This document shows, piece by piece, positions 15,560 to 25,273 of a stretch of 64,000 nucleotides of DNA (positions are counted from its first letter, which is position 1; every line of letters starts with the position of its first letter). The translations under genes and the position numbers were made by a program. The DNA is taken from positions 1-64,000 of the forward strand of contig NC_009712.1 of assembly GCF_000017625.1 (NCBI RefSeq), in the 5' to 3' direction. Source of the DNA: Methanoregula boonei 6A8. Lineage in GTDB: Archaea > Halobacteriota > Methanomicrobia > Methanomicrobiales > Methanospirillaceae. Below the pieces are notes generated by a model. That model made no database searches. It was not told the DNA's origin and saw only the letters and a program-made list of their open reading frames with translations.

Positions 15560-17785
15560 ATGAACCCACCATCAGTCGTCGACAGCATCCTCTCCGCACG
15601 CTACCTGCGCAAAGGAGAGAAGGATTTTACCGATATCTGCCGCCGCGTTGCCTCGGCCCTGGCAGACGATGAGAACGAACGCGCCCGTTTTTATGAAGCG
15701 ATGATCTCGCTGCGCTTTTTGCCCAACTCTCCTACGCTCATGAACGCGGGAACCGAGATTGGGCAGCTTTCGGCCTGCTTTACACTTCCCGTCCCGGACA
15801 CAATCGATGGGATCTTCGATGCAATGAAAGAAGGGGCGATCATCCACAAGACCGGCGGTGGGACGGGCTACAACTTCTCGCACATCAGGCCGGAAGGCTC
15901 CCCTGTCCAGTCCACTGATGGCGTGGCCTCGGGCCCGATCTCGTTCATGCGGGTATTTAACGCCGCAACCGATGTGATCAAACAGGGCGGGCGGCGACGC
16001 GGGGCAAACATGGGGATCCTCAATGTCTGGCACCCCGACATCCTTGCCTTTATCTCCGCAAAGAAAAAAGAAGGTGAATTCTCCAACTTCAACATCTCGG
16101 TGATGGTCAACGACAAGTTCATGGACCTCGTTGCGGCCAAGTCGTTTGAAACCGTCTGGCTCACCAAGGGGGGCACGGGAGAGAAGATCACGGTCGGGCA
16201 GATCTGGAACGGGATTGTTGAGGGGATCTGGAAAAACGGGGAGCCGGGGATCCTCTTCTATGATGAGATCAACCGCCACAACCCCACGCCCCAGCTTGGG
16301 GAGATCGATACTACGAACCCCTGCGGGGAACAGCCCCTCCTGCCCTACGAGAGCTGCGTACTGGGGAGCATCAACCTTGCCGCCTGCGTCCGCGAAGGAG
16401 CCTTTGATGAGGACCTGTTGCGAGACACGTCGAGAATGGCAACCCGGTTCCTGGATCTTGTGATCGAGAAGAACGTCTTTCCTATCCCGCAGATCGCTGA
16501 GGCCACGAGAAAGACGCGCAAGATCGGCCTTGGGGTCATGGGCGTGCACGATGCGATGCTCATGCTCGGTCTCTCCTACGATTCTGAGAAAGGGCGGGCC
16601 TGGTGCGAGTGGGTCATGAAGGTGATCACCGAGACCGCCATCGAGGAATCCCACCGGCTTGCAGAGAAACTGGGAACATTCCCGGCCTGGCAGGGCAGCA
16701 TCTGGAAGGATTACGAGGTCAGGAACGCCGCCATGACCACAGTGGCCCCTACGGGGACGATCTCGCTTCTGGCCGGATGTTCGAGCGGGATCGAACCGAT
16801 CTTCTCGTTTGCCTATACGCGGAAGAACACGGTGGGCAAAGTCTTTGTGATCGTCAATCCGGTTTTCAAGGAAGCCCTTCTCCATACCCTGACCGGCATG
16901 GGTTATGCCGGGGACGAGCGGGAGAAGAAGGCCGGCGAGGTGATTTCCCACGTCCACGAGACCGGATCGATGCAGGATGTTGCCTGGCTCTCAGCGGAGT
17001 TCCGGGGGCTCTTCAAGACAGCACTCGATATCCCGTGGCGGGAGCACATTCTGATGCAGGCCTGCTTCCAGAAGTACGTGCATGCATCGATCAGCAAGAC
17101 CATCAACATGCCCGGATCGGCAACAAAGGACGACTGTGCCGAGGCGCTCCTGATGGCCTGGAAGCTGGGCCTTAAAGGGATCACCATCTACCGAACGGGC
17201 AGCAGGGAGGACGTGGTTCTTGCCTTAAAGGAAAAAGAGAAGGCGCCTGCTTCAGCCCCTGCTCCTGCCACCGTGGCCGCATCTCCCATGCGGACGGTGC
17301 CGGAGAAGATCCCAAGTTTATCTATCGACCGGCCAAAGGAGCTTGCCGGGCGGACCTATCTCTGCCAGTCCGGGTGCTGCCGGCTGTATGTGACGGTCAA
17401 CCTGCTGGACAGCAAGCCCATGGAGGTCTTTATCCGTACTGTCGGGAATGGCGGCTGCGATGCCAACAGCAGCGCCCTCGGCCGTGCGATCAGCACCGGC
17501 CTCCAGAACGGAGTACCATACGGGAAGTTCGTCAAGCAGTTTGCAAAGGTGAACTGCATCTCCGCGATCAAGAACCCGTCGTCCGAAGGACATTCCTGTG
17601 CAGACGTTGTCGGGCGCTGCATCGAGCTCTCGGCAAAGAACCAGAGCGTGGCAACTTTGAGCGACTGGAATATCACCAAGACCAGCGAAAAGAGACTCTG
17701 CCCTGAGTGCCACGAGCCGCTTGACTTTGGCGAGGGCTGCAACCAGGGGATCTGCAAGCACTGCGGCTGGTCCGGGTGCAGCTGA
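15560..17785 (+). CDS. nrdJ: Adenosylcobalamin-dependent (class II) ribonucleotide reductase
   Basis: 741 aa from ATG 15560; an upstream in-frame start at 15509 lies before the TATA box and is unlikely. Residues about 10-560 are the reductase barrel with FLPNSPTLMNAG, GGGTGYNFSHIRP, the thiyl-radical finger region TNPCGEQPLLPYESC (from about residue 252), and TVAPTGTISLLAGCSSGIEP. A proline/alanine linker (about 555-575) leads to a TSCPD-like domain (CQSGCCRLYVTVN) and a C-terminal zinc ribbon (CPECHEPL...CKHCGWSGC). Uses B12 to make deoxynucleotides without oxygen. Confidence 0.95.
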   Translation: MNPPSVVDSILSARYLRKGEKDFTDICRRVASALADDENERARFYEAMISLRFLPNSPTLMNAGTEIGQLSACFTLPVPDTIDGIFDAMKEGAIIHKTGGGTGYNFSHIRPEGSPVQSTDGVASGPISFMRVFNAATDVIKQGGRRRGANMGILNVWHPDILAFISAKKKEGEFSNFNISVMVNDKFMDLVAAKSFETVWLTKGGTGEKITVGQIWNGIVEGIWKNGEPGILFYDEINRHNPTPQLGEIDTTNPCGEQPLLPYESCVLGSINLAACVREGAFDEDLLRDTSRMATRFLDLVIEKNVFPIPQIAEATRKTRKIGLGVMGVHDAMLMLGLSYDSEKGRAWCEWVMKVITETAIEESHRLAEKLGTFPAWQGSIWKDYEVRNAAMTTVAPTGTISLLAGCSSGIEPIFSFAYTRKNTVGKVFVIVNPVFKEALLHTLTGMGYAGDEREKKAGEVISHVHETGSMQDVAWLSAEFRGLFKTALDIPWREHILMQACFQKYVHASISKTINMPGSATKDDCAEALLMAWKLGLKGITIYRTGSREDVVLALKEKEKAPASAPAPATVAASPMRTVPEKIPSLSIDRPKELAGRTYLCQSGCCRLYVTVNLLDSKPMEVFIRTVGNGGCDANSSALGRAISTGLQNGVPYGKFVKQFAKVNCISAIKNPSSEGHSCADVVGRCIELSAKNQSVATLSDWNITKTSEKRLCPECHEPLDFGEGCNQGICKHCGWSGCS

Positions 17786-17996
17786 TCCGGCCCTTTCCCT
17801 CTCTTATTCCCGTTTTTCATTTCATGGTGTCCGAGCCCGGCACCTGTTTTTTAGTCAGCGAGTTCTCCTCCTGCTCCGGTACTATACCCCGTTCCATAGC
17901 AGTGCAGCTGTTTTAACTGGATGGCAAATTCTTGCGGCCCTGTGGACAACACTTGAACAAACGTTCGGATAAAAAAGGATTTGACGGGTATTTTTT

Positions 17997-20057
17997 TTAG
18001 ATAAAGAGCGGTGCAAGCACGAGCGAGAGGGTCGCCAGGAGCTTGATAAGCACGTGGAGCGAGGGACCTGCCGTGTCCTTGAACGGGTCGCCCAGCGTGT
18101 CGCCGATAACGGCTGCCTTGTGGGCTTCACTCTTCTTGCCGCCGTGGGCACCGGACTCGATAAATTTCTTGGCATTGTCCCATGCCCCGCCGCTGTTGTT
18201 GAGGATCAGAGCGAGGAGAATGCCGGTGATGGTCGCGACCATGAGGAAGCCGGCAAGGGCCTCGTGCCTCATGGTGACGCCGATGAAGATCGGGAACCCG
18301 ATCACGAGGACTCCCGGGAGGACCATGTTCCTGAGTGCGCCCTGGGTCGTGATATCGATGACTGCTGCATAGTCGGGCTTCTGGGTGCCTGCCATGATAC
18401 CCGGGTTCTTGAACTGGATGCGGACTGCTTCGATGACCGACTGGGCGGTCTTGGAGACCGCGCGGATGGCAAAGCTTGCAAAGAGGAAGACGAGCATCGC
18501 ACCGAGAAGTGCCCCGACAAAGACCGGAACGCTTGCAAGGTTGACGACATCGAAAGCCTTGGCCGTCAGCTTGGAAATATCGGCCATATACGCGTTGAAG
18601 AGCAGGAATACCGCGAGGGATGCACTCCCGATAGCATATCCCTTGGTGAGAGCTTTCGTGGTGTTACCGGCTGCATCAAGGCTGTCCATGCGCTTCCTGA
18701 CTTCCTCGGGGGCGCCACTCATCTCGACGATACCGCCGGCATTGTCGGCGATAGGCCCGAAGGTATCCATGGCAAGGACGTACGCACAGACCATCAGCAT
18801 ACCCACGGTTGCAACGGCCGTGCCGTAGAGGCCGCCGCTCTCGATTCCGGTCATGGAACCGAACCAGTAGGAAAGCAGGAGGGAGATGGCGATAAGGATG
18901 GCGGGAATTGCGGTGGTCTCAAGACCGACCGAGAACCCGGTGATGATGTTTGTCGCGGCTCCGGTCTCGGATGCGTCAGCGATCTCCTTTACCGGCCGGT
19001 AGTGGTGGTCGGTGTAGTAGAGAGTGACCCGGAGGAAACAGACCGAGAGTACGATCCCCACGAGACCTGCGTAGAAGAAGTACAACCAGCCGGTAGCCGC
19101 TCCAAGGAGCCACTGGACTCCGAAGAAGAGGAAGACCGCGGAGATGATCGCGGTGATGTAGTACCCGCGGTTCAGTGCATCCATCGGGTCGGCTCCGTCC
19201 TTACCTTTGACGGTGAGAATACCGATCATGCTGGCCAGAAGACCAAGTGAGCACATGACAATCGGGAAGAGGACACCGTTCACACCGAAAACCGGGAAGA
19301 GCGCAACACCGAGGATCATCGCACCGATGTTTTCGGCTGCGGTGGACTCGAAGAGGTCGGCGCCACGGCCGGCACAGTCCCCGACATTGTCGCCGACAAG
19401 GTCAGCGATGGTGGCCGGGTTCCGGACATCGTCTTCGGGAATACCTGCCTCGACTTTACCGACAAGGTCTGCACCCACATCGGCGGCTTTGGTGTAGATA
19501 CCACCGCCGAGCTGGGCGAAGAGTGCGACAAAGGAGGCACCAAAGCCAAAGCCGAGAATGACAAAGGGCGTGGTCTGCGGGTTTGCCCCGAGCGCGATAT
19601 ACGTCAGGGAGACACCCAGGAGCGACATCGAGGTGATGATAAGGCCTGAGATCGCTCCGCCGCGGAACGAATAGTCAAGCGCCTTACCGTCACTGTGCTG
19701 GGCTGCTGCTGCCGTGCGGATATTGGTCCTGACCGCAATGGACATGGCGACAACGCCGGCAACTGCACTGCATGTGGCACCAATGATGTAGGAGACTGCC
19801 GTGTACACTGCAAGCGACTGCTGCCCGGTGAAGTAATAGACGACAAAGATCACCACGGCAAGTATGATGGCAATGATGGCGATGGTCGAGTACTGGCGCT
19901 TGATGAATGCTTCCGCACCCACCTTGATTGCATCGGAAACCTCGCGCATCTTGGGCGTTCCCTCGTCCTGAGAGAGGAGATTACGCGCCAGGAGGGCGGC
20001 AAGGATCAATGCGATAAGACATATCACAATGACAACGACTAATGCTGTTTCGATCAT
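17997..20057 (-). CDS. hppA: Membrane-bound ion-translocating pyrophosphatase
   Basis: 686-aa polytopic enzyme coupling PPi hydrolysis to H+ or Na+ pumping. It has about 15-16 hydrophobic helices and the acidic active-site motifs DVGADLVGKVE, DNVGDCAGRGADLFE and DNAGGIVEM, plus a C-terminal GDTLGDPFKDTAGPSLH. GNTTKA carries Lys where K+-dependent enzymes have Ala, which marks the K+-independent class. The start follows a GGAGGT site about 10 bases upstream. It converges on the reductase gene, with a T-run on the minus strand near 17970-17978 as a likely terminator. Confidence 0.96.
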   Translation of the reverse strand: MIETALVVVIVICLIALILAALLARNLLSQDEGTPKMREVSDAIKVGAEAFIKRQYSTIAIIAIILAVVIFVVYYFTGQQSLAVYTAVSYIIGATCSAVAGVVAMSIAVRTNIRTAAAAQHSDGKALDYSFRGGAISGLIITSMSLLGVSLTYIALGANPQTTPFVILGFGFGASFVALFAQLGGGIYTKAADVGADLVGKVEAGIPEDDVRNPATIADLVGDNVGDCAGRGADLFESTAAENIGAMILGVALFPVFGVNGVLFPIVMCSLGLLASMIGILTVKGKDGADPMDALNRGYYITAIISAVFLFFGVQWLLGAATGWLYFFYAGLVGIVLSVCFLRVTLYYTDHHYRPVKEIADASETGAATNIITGFSVGLETTAIPAILIAISLLLSYWFGSMTGIESGGLYGTAVATVGMLMVCAYVLAMDTFGPIADNAGGIVEMSGAPEEVRKRMDSLDAAGNTTKALTKGYAIGSASLAVFLLFNAYMADISKLTAKAFDVVNLASVPVFVGALLGAMLVFLFASFAIRAVSKTAQSVIEAVRIQFKNPGIMAGTQKPDYAAVIDITTQGALRNMVLPGVLVIGFPIFIGVTMRHEALAGFLMVATITGILLALILNNSGGAWDNAKKFIESGAHGGKKSEAHKAAVIGDTLGDPFKDTAGPSLHVLIKLLATLSLVLAPLFI

Positions 20058-20552
20058 TCCATGACCTCCCTGCTATGGTATGGTATACCCCGGACTCCTG
20101 CATGCGGGTACAGAAATGTACCGCACACCGCCTCTCCAGAAAAGCCGGTTGTGGAGCGCTGGGCCATAACACATCAGGTTTGACGAATCCCCGGGCCGTT
20201 CCGGCAAAGCCGAAGCCTTTTTGCCCGCGGATATGATTTTCCCCTTCAGGATGGTGCCATGAACTTTTGCGGGACGGATTCCCGTCCCTGCCACGCCGGC
20301 CACCCGCCATCAGGACAGTATTACTGCATTTTTGTTACATTAAACATTTATCATCGGTAATTGGTGCGGTGGCAGGTCAGGGGTGAGACCGGGAACCCGT
20401 TGTGTGTACGTATTTTGTAGAAGATCAGGCAATGGCAAAAACCATAGATCTCAGGCACGATCTTAGATCTATGGCGAAGTTAATACCCAGTGGCCGGCCT
20501 GTCGTGACTAATTCAATACGATTAATAATGAAAAATTCCCATACTCCTGCGG
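20058..20552. other. Divergent intergenic region between hppA and ech
   Basis: 495 bases with no convincing gene; minus-strand frames here lack domains and starts. It holds the hppA control region (GGTATACC palindrome near 20088-20095), an AT-rich patch around 20312-20360, the inverted repeat at 20442-20474, and a TATA-like ATTAATAAT at about 20519-20528 that would give an almost leaderless ech transcript. Confidence 0.6.
20442..20474. promoter_or_regulatory. Perfect 10-bp inverted repeat upstream of ech
   Basis: Arms CCATAGATCT (20442-20451) and AGATCTATGG (20465-20474) separated by 13 bases. It lies about 45 bases upstream of the TATA-like element and 79 before the echA start. It could be an operator or activator site, or an RNA hairpin if transcribed. 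Confidence 0.55.
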
Positions 20553-22469
20553 GTGGATAGCGTGCAGTTTCTTCTCTTTCTGATCCTGTTCCCGCTGATC
20601 TCGGCACTCTTTATGCTTGCGGTGCGCCGGGATACGGAGCGGGTCTGGATCGTTAAACTCTCTGCCCTGGCCATTGGTGTGGTGACCGTTCTTCTTCTTG
20701 TCACCCAGGTGGGCCAGGGAACCCTGTATTTCGGGTTCAATGCGGAGCCGGTCAGCCTGCTGATGTTTGTCCTTGAGATGGTGATCTCGGTTATCATCCT
20801 CTGGTATGCCGTGCAGTTCCGCAATTACCTGGTCATCGCTTTAACGCTCGTCGAGACTGCGCTCATTATCTGGTTTGAATCCGCTGCCACTCCGGCAGTG
20901 GTGGTGAAAAGCCCCCTCTTCCTTGACCCGTTCTCGATCATCATGGCTCTGATCATCGGGATTATCGGGAGCCTGATCTGTGTCTATTCCCTTGGGTACA
21001 TGCGGCATTTTTACCAGCACCATACCGAGATTCCCGACCGGACCAATACTTTTTTTATCATCATCTTTGTCTTCCTCTCGGCGATGTTCGGGCTGGTCTT
21101 CTCTAACAGCCTCATCTGGGTCTTCTTCTTCTGGGAAGTGACCACGCTCTGCTCGTTCCTGCTCATCGGGTTTACCAGGACCGAGGAGGCAACCAAGAAC
21201 GCGTTCACCGCCCTGTGGATGAACCTCTTGGGCGGAATCGCGTTTGCCGGGGCAATTGTGTACCTTACCTACCAGCCGGCTGGCATGCTTGGCCTTGACC
21301 AGGTGCTTGTATCAGGAAAGGCCCTGGTCCTCATCCCGGCGGCGCTTATCGGGTTTGCCGGCCTCACGAAGGCCGCCCAGATGCCGTTTTCATCGTGGCT
21401 TGTCGGGGCGATGGTGGCCCCCACGCCGGTCTCAGCACTGCTCCATTCGAGCACGATGGTAAAAGCCGGTGTCTATATCCTGGTCCGGTTCGCGCCGGTC
21501 TTTACAGGAACTGCCGTTGGCTATACCCTTGCCTTTGTCGGGGGGTTCACCTTCCTCATCGCATCGGGAATTGCGATCTCCCAGACCAATGCAAAGCGGG
21601 TGCTTGCCTACTCCACAATCGCAAACCTCGGGCTTGTGGTGGCCTGCGCCGGGATCGGGACGTACGAGGCGATCTGGGCAGCGATCCTGTTGATCGTCTT
21701 CCACGCGATCTCCAAGTCGCTCATGTTCCTCTCAGTGGGGACTGTCGAGCACCGGATCCGGAGCCGGGAGATCGAGGATATGAACGGCCTGATCGTCCGG
21801 ATGCCCCGGATCGCCGCCATGATGACGATCGGGATCGCCGGCATGTTCCTTGCGCCGTTTGGTATGCTGATCTCCAAGTGGGCGGCGATCCAGGCCTTCA
21901 TCGACGCCCCGTTCGGGCTGGTCTTTGTCGTGATTCTCGCATTTGGCAGCGCACTCACCTTGTTTTTCTGGGCAAAATGGATGGGCCGGCTGCTTGCAAT
22001 AACGCCGGATGCGGAGAACGTCGAAGGGCTGGTGGACAAAAACGAATGGATTGCGCTTGTCTCACTTGCCGGTCTTACGGTGGTCACCTGTTTCATCTTC
22101 CCGCTCATCTCGGCATACCTTATCGAGCCCTTCCTGCTTGCCAATTACGGGACGGTGGCCGGCCTTGCGCAGGACAACATCATCATCATGATCATGATGC
22201 TGTTTTTGATCGTCCTCTTACCACTTTCCATCCTGCTCCCTCACAAAAAGGCGCGGACCCTCCCGCCCTACATGGGAGGAGTGGAGACGACCCACGACAT
22301 GCATTTCCAGAATGCTCTCGGCGCACGCACCGAGATGAAACTGTCCAACTATTACGTTGGTTCGTGGTTTGGTGAGGCACGTCTTGCCATGACCGGGATC
22401 TGCCTGTGCTCGGTCTTTATCGTGCTCATGTTTGCTGCAGCATTTATCGGGGGAGGTGCGTTCCTGTGA
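20553..22469 (+). CDS. echA: Ech hydrogenase membrane subunit A (NuoL/MrpA-like antiporter)
   Basis: 638 aa with about 14-16 hydrophobic helices; homologous to NuoL/HyfB-type antiporter subunits that move H+ or Na+. The proton_antipo core contains FFWEVTTLCSFLLIGFTR, the MPFSSWLVGAMVAPTPVSALLHSSTMVKAG lysine/histidine helix region (about residues 270-300) and SKSLMFLSVGTVEHR. Start is GTG 20553 (or GTG 20562). It begins a six-gene run in which every junction overlaps or nearly touches. Assignment to Ech rather than another group 4 hydrogenase rests on the exact A-F order. Confidence 0.93.
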   Translation: MDSVQFLLFLILFPLISALFMLAVRRDTERVWIVKLSALAIGVVTVLLLVTQVGQGTLYFGFNAEPVSLLMFVLEMVISVIILWYAVQFRNYLVIALTLVETALIIWFESAATPAVVVKSPLFLDPFSIIMALIIGIIGSLICVYSLGYMRHFYQHHTEIPDRTNTFFIIIFVFLSAMFGLVFSNSLIWVFFFWEVTTLCSFLLIGFTRTEEATKNAFTALWMNLLGGIAFAGAIVYLTYQPAGMLGLDQVLVSGKALVLIPAALIGFAGLTKAAQMPFSSWLVGAMVAPTPVSALLHSSTMVKAGVYILVRFAPVFTGTAVGYTLAFVGGFTFLIASGIAISQTNAKRVLAYSTIANLGLVVACAGIGTYEAIWAAILLIVFHAISKSLMFLSVGTVEHRIRSREIEDMNGLIVRMPRIAAMMTIGIAGMFLAPFGMLISKWAAIQAFIDAPFGLVFVVILAFGSALTLFFWAKWMGRLLAITPDAENVEGLVDKNEWIALVSLAGLTVVTCFIFPLISAYLIEPFLLANYGTVAGLAQDNIIIMIMMLFLIVLLPLSILLPHKKARTLPPYMGGVETTHDMHFQNALGARTEMKLSNYYVGSWFGEARLAMTGICLCSVFIVLMFAAAFIGGGAFL

Positions 22470-23323
22470 TCTCCCTTGCCTGGGCTGCTGCCTTTATCCT
22501 GCTTGCGCCGGCCATCGGCGGCCTTATCGCGGGTATCGACCGCAAGGTAACCGCCCATATGCAGGGCCGTGTCGGCCCGTCCATATTCCAGCCGTTCTAC
22601 GACGTGGGCAAGCTCTTCGAGAAGGAGGGTGCAATGGTGAATGAGACCCAGCGCTTCTACGTGCTGAGCTACTTTGTCTTTGCCGTCTTTGCCGGGGCCA
22701 TCTTCTTTGCGGGTGGCAACCTGCTGCTCGTGATCTTCGGGCTCACGCTTGCCGAAATATTCCTGGTGCTCGGGGCTTATTCGGCAAACTCCCCGTACAG
22801 CCACGTGGGTGCGGAACGGGAACTCATCCAGATTATGGCCTACGAGCCCATGCTTCTCCTTACCGCTGTCGGGATGTACGTGGTGACCCGCTCCTTTGAT
22901 GCGATCGATATCGCCGGGTTCCCGACGCTCCTTGTCCTTCTCCTTCCAGGGGTATTCCTGGGCTTTGTATATATCCTGACCATCAAGCTGCGCAAGTCGC
23001 CCTTTGATATCTCGACCTCGCACCATGCCCACCAGGAGATCGTCAAAGGTGTGACCACCGAGTTCTCGGGCCCCAACCTCGGCTTTATAGAGGTGGCGCA
23101 CTGGTACGAGGTGGTCCTGATGCTCGCCTTTGTCTTCCTGTTCTTTGCAGCGAACTGGATCCTTGGTATCATCGCAATAATCATCGTGTACCTGCTCGAA
23201 CTTGCCATAGACAACACCAACGCGAGGGTGAAGTGGCAGCTTGCCGTGAAAAGCTCGTGGACTATCGCCCTTGTACTTGGGGCGCTTAACATTGCGGTGC
23301 TCTATCTCATCGGGAGGGCCTGA
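22466..23323 (+). CDS. echB: Ech hydrogenase membrane subunit B (NuoH-like)
   Basis: 285 aa from GTG 22466, overlapping the echA stop (GTGA). The family motifs are GIDRKVTAHMQGRVGPSIFQPFYDVGKLFEKE at the start, GAYSANSPYSHVGAERELIQIMAYEP, and KSPFDISTSHHAHQEIVKGVTTEFSG near residue 180-205. About eight hydrophobic helices. NuoH-type subunits join the hydrogenase arm to the ion-pumping membrane part. The longer upstream frame (from 22406) lies wholly within echA and was not used. Confidence 0.95.
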   Translation: MISLAWAAAFILLAPAIGGLIAGIDRKVTAHMQGRVGPSIFQPFYDVGKLFEKEGAMVNETQRFYVLSYFVFAVFAGAIFFAGGNLLLVIFGLTLAEIFLVLGAYSANSPYSHVGAERELIQIMAYEPMLLLTAVGMYVVTRSFDAIDIAGFPTLLVLLLPGVFLGFVYILTIKLRKSPFDISTSHHAHQEIVKGVTTEFSGPNLGFIEVAHWYEVVLMLAFVFLFFAANWILGIIAIIIVYLLELAIDNTNARVKWQLAVKSSWTIALVLGALNIAVLYLIGRA

Positions 23324-23327
23324 CATC

Positions 23328-23819
23328 ATGGCATACTTACAGAAATCCCCGTGGATCATCCACTACGATGCATCGAGCTGCAATGGCTGCGATATCGAGA
23401 TCCTTGCCTGCCTCACTCCCATGTATGATGTGGAGCGCTTTGGGATCATCAACACCGGCAACCCCAAGCACGCGGATATCTTTGTGGTGACGGGCTCAGT
23501 CAATGAGCAGAACAAGTACGTTATCAGGAACATCTACGACCAGATGCCGGATCCAAAAGTGGTCGTGGCGATCGGGATCTGCGCCACCTCGGGCGGGATC
23601 TTCCGGGAGTGCTACAATGTGGCCGGCGGGATCGATACGATTATCCCGGTGGACGTATATGTGCCCGGCTGCGCAGCCCGGCCCGAGTCGATCATCGACG
23701 GGATTGTAAAAGCGCTTGGAGTTCTTGAAGCAAAGAAGGCCGCGATGGCTACCGGAGCGCCGGCCAAGGTTCCGGCTTCCGCTGTGGCCGCGGAGAAACA
23801 ACCCGCAGGAGGTACATAA
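23328..23819 (+). CDS. echC: Ech hydrogenase small subunit C (NuoB-like)
   Basis: 163 aa from ATG 23328. Binds the proximal 4Fe-4S cluster through CNGCDIE (C18, C21), the cysteine in AIGICATSGGIF and the PGCAARPE cysteine. This is the short small-subunit form of group 4 hydrogenases, lacking a Tat signal, so it is cytoplasmic. A 30-residue alanine/lysine-rich tail (about 130-163) lies beyond the conserved core. It ends just before the echD ATG. Confidence 0.95.
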   Translation: MAYLQKSPWIIHYDASSCNGCDIEILACLTPMYDVERFGIINTGNPKHADIFVVTGSVNEQNKYVIRNIYDQMPDPKVVVAIGICATSGGIFRECYNVAGGIDTIIPVDVYVPGCAARPESIIDGIVKALGVLEAKKAAMATGAPAKVPASAVAAEKQPAGGT

Positions 23820-24188
23820 ATGGTACTTGACCAGCAGACCACCATCCCGATCAGTATCGACGAGCTCGTGGCCCGGACCGCGCAGCTCAAAAACGACGGC
23901 TGCCGGCTCGTGCAGATCGGTTGTACGCAGGTGGGCGACGACTTCGAGATCAACTACGTGTTCGACAAGGACTTTGTGCTTACCAACCTGCGCATTACGG
24001 TAAAGCAGGACACAATCATCCCCAGCGTGAGCGGTGTGTTCTTCGGTGCATTCGTGTACGAGAATGAGATCCACGACCTGTACGGTATAACGGTCAAGGG
24101 CATGAACATCGATTTTAACGGGCACTTCTACCGGACCACGGTCAAACATCCGTTCACGGTGACCGTTACCAAAGGAGGGGAAGAGTAA
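23820..24188 (+). CDS. echD: Ech hydrogenase subunit D (NuoC-like)
   Basis: 122 aa. The C-terminal half has SGVFFGAFVYENEIHDLYGITVKG, the NuoC/30-kDa family hallmark, with FYRTTVKHPF at the end. It contains no cysteine cluster. The ATG follows the echC stop directly and its own stop overlaps the echE start. Confidence 0.93.
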   Translation: MVLDQQTTIPISIDELVARTAQLKNDGCRLVQIGCTQVGDDFEINYVFDKDFVLTNLRITVKQDTIIPSVSGVFFGAFVYENEIHDLYGITVKGMNIDFNGHFYRTTVKHPFTVTVTKGGEE

Positions 24189-25267
24189 TGTCAAAACAGA
24201 TAACCGTCCCGTTCGGTCCCCAGCACCCGGTGCTCCCGGAGCCGATCCACCTCGACCTTGTGCTTGAAGACGAGCGGGTGGTGGACGTTATCCCTTCAAT
24301 CGGGTACGTGCACCGGGGCCTTGAAAAATTGGTGGAGAAGCGCGAGTACCCCGAGTACATCTATGTTGCAGAACGCATCTGCGGGATCTGCAGTTATATC
24401 CACAGCAATACGTATGCGGAGTGCGTCGAGCATATCATGAAGATCGAGGTGCCCGAGCGTGCGCAGTACCTCAGGACCATCTGGACGGAGTACTCACGGC
24501 TGCACTCCCACCTCCTCTGGCTCGGGCTTTTTGCCGACGGAATGGGCTTTGAGAGCGTGTTTATGAACGCGTGGAAACTCCGCGAGCACATCCTTGACGA
24601 CCTTGAAGCCACCACGGGCGGCCGGGTGATCCAGGGTGTCTGCAAGATCGGTGGTGTCCGGCGGGATATTGCGCCTGAAAAACTCGACGAAATGGTAAAG
24701 GGGCTCAGGGCCATGGAGCCTGCGATCCGCGATCTCACGAACGTATTCTTAAACGACGCTTCGGTGAGCCACCGGCTTAAGGGCGTCGGGATCCTCCAGA
24801 AGGGGGATGCCTATACCCTCGGGGCAGTTGGCCCTACGGCCCGGGGAAGCGGGATCGGGATCGATCTCCGCCAGACCGGCTATGCGGCCTTCGGGAAGAT
24901 CAATTTCAAACCGGTCGTGGAGCAGTCCGGTGACTGCTACGCACGGTGCGCGGTCCGGGCAAAGGAGCTCTTCACCTCGATCGATATCGTCGAGCAGTGC
25001 GTGAAAAAGATCCCCGAAGGCCCGGTCGAGGTCAAGGTGACCGGTGCTCCCGACGGCGAGTACTTCGCCCGGGCAGAGCAGCCCCGGGGTGAGGTTGTCC
25101 ACTACATCAAGGGGAATGGCAAGCGCAACCTTGTCCGCCACCGGGTGAGGACCCCGACGTTCACGAACATCCCGCCGCTCGTGACCCTGCTCAAGGGGTG
25201 CGAACTCGCGGACGTACCTATGATCGTGCTTTCGATCGACCCCTGCGTGGGCTGTGCGGAGAGGTGA
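24188..25267 (+). CDS. echE: Ech hydrogenase large subunit E ([NiFe] site, NuoD-like)
   Basis: 359 aa carrying the nickel-iron site. N-terminal ligand motif RICGIC has C65 and C68; the C-terminal motif DPCVGC has C353 and C356. All four cysteines expected for [NiFe] catalysis are present, which separates it from NuoD of complex I. The protein ends three residues after the last cysteine, so there is no cleavable maturation tail. It oxidises or produces H2 with ferredoxin while driving ion transport. Confidence 0.96.
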   Translation: MSKQITVPFGPQHPVLPEPIHLDLVLEDERVVDVIPSIGYVHRGLEKLVEKREYPEYIYVAERICGICSYIHSNTYAECVEHIMKIEVPERAQYLRTIWTEYSRLHSHLLWLGLFADGMGFESVFMNAWKLREHILDDLEATTGGRVIQGVCKIGGVRRDIAPEKLDEMVKGLRAMEPAIRDLTNVFLNDASVSHRLKGVGILQKGDAYTLGAVGPTARGSGIGIDLRQTGYAAFGKINFKPVVEQSGDCYARCAVRAKELFTSIDIVEQCVKKIPEGPVEVKVTGAPDGEYFARAEQPRGEVVHYIKGNGKRNLVRHRVRTPTFTNIPPLVTLLKGCELADVPMIVLSIDPCVGCAER

Positions 25268-25273
25268 GCAGGC

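Noticed and set aside
15572-16957. 461-aa minus frame opposite the ribonucleotide reductase
   Set aside because: Antisense shadow created by GC-rich third positions.
18054-19250. 398-aa plus frame inside hppA
   Set aside because: Asp/Gly/His-rich antisense artefact of a clear gene.
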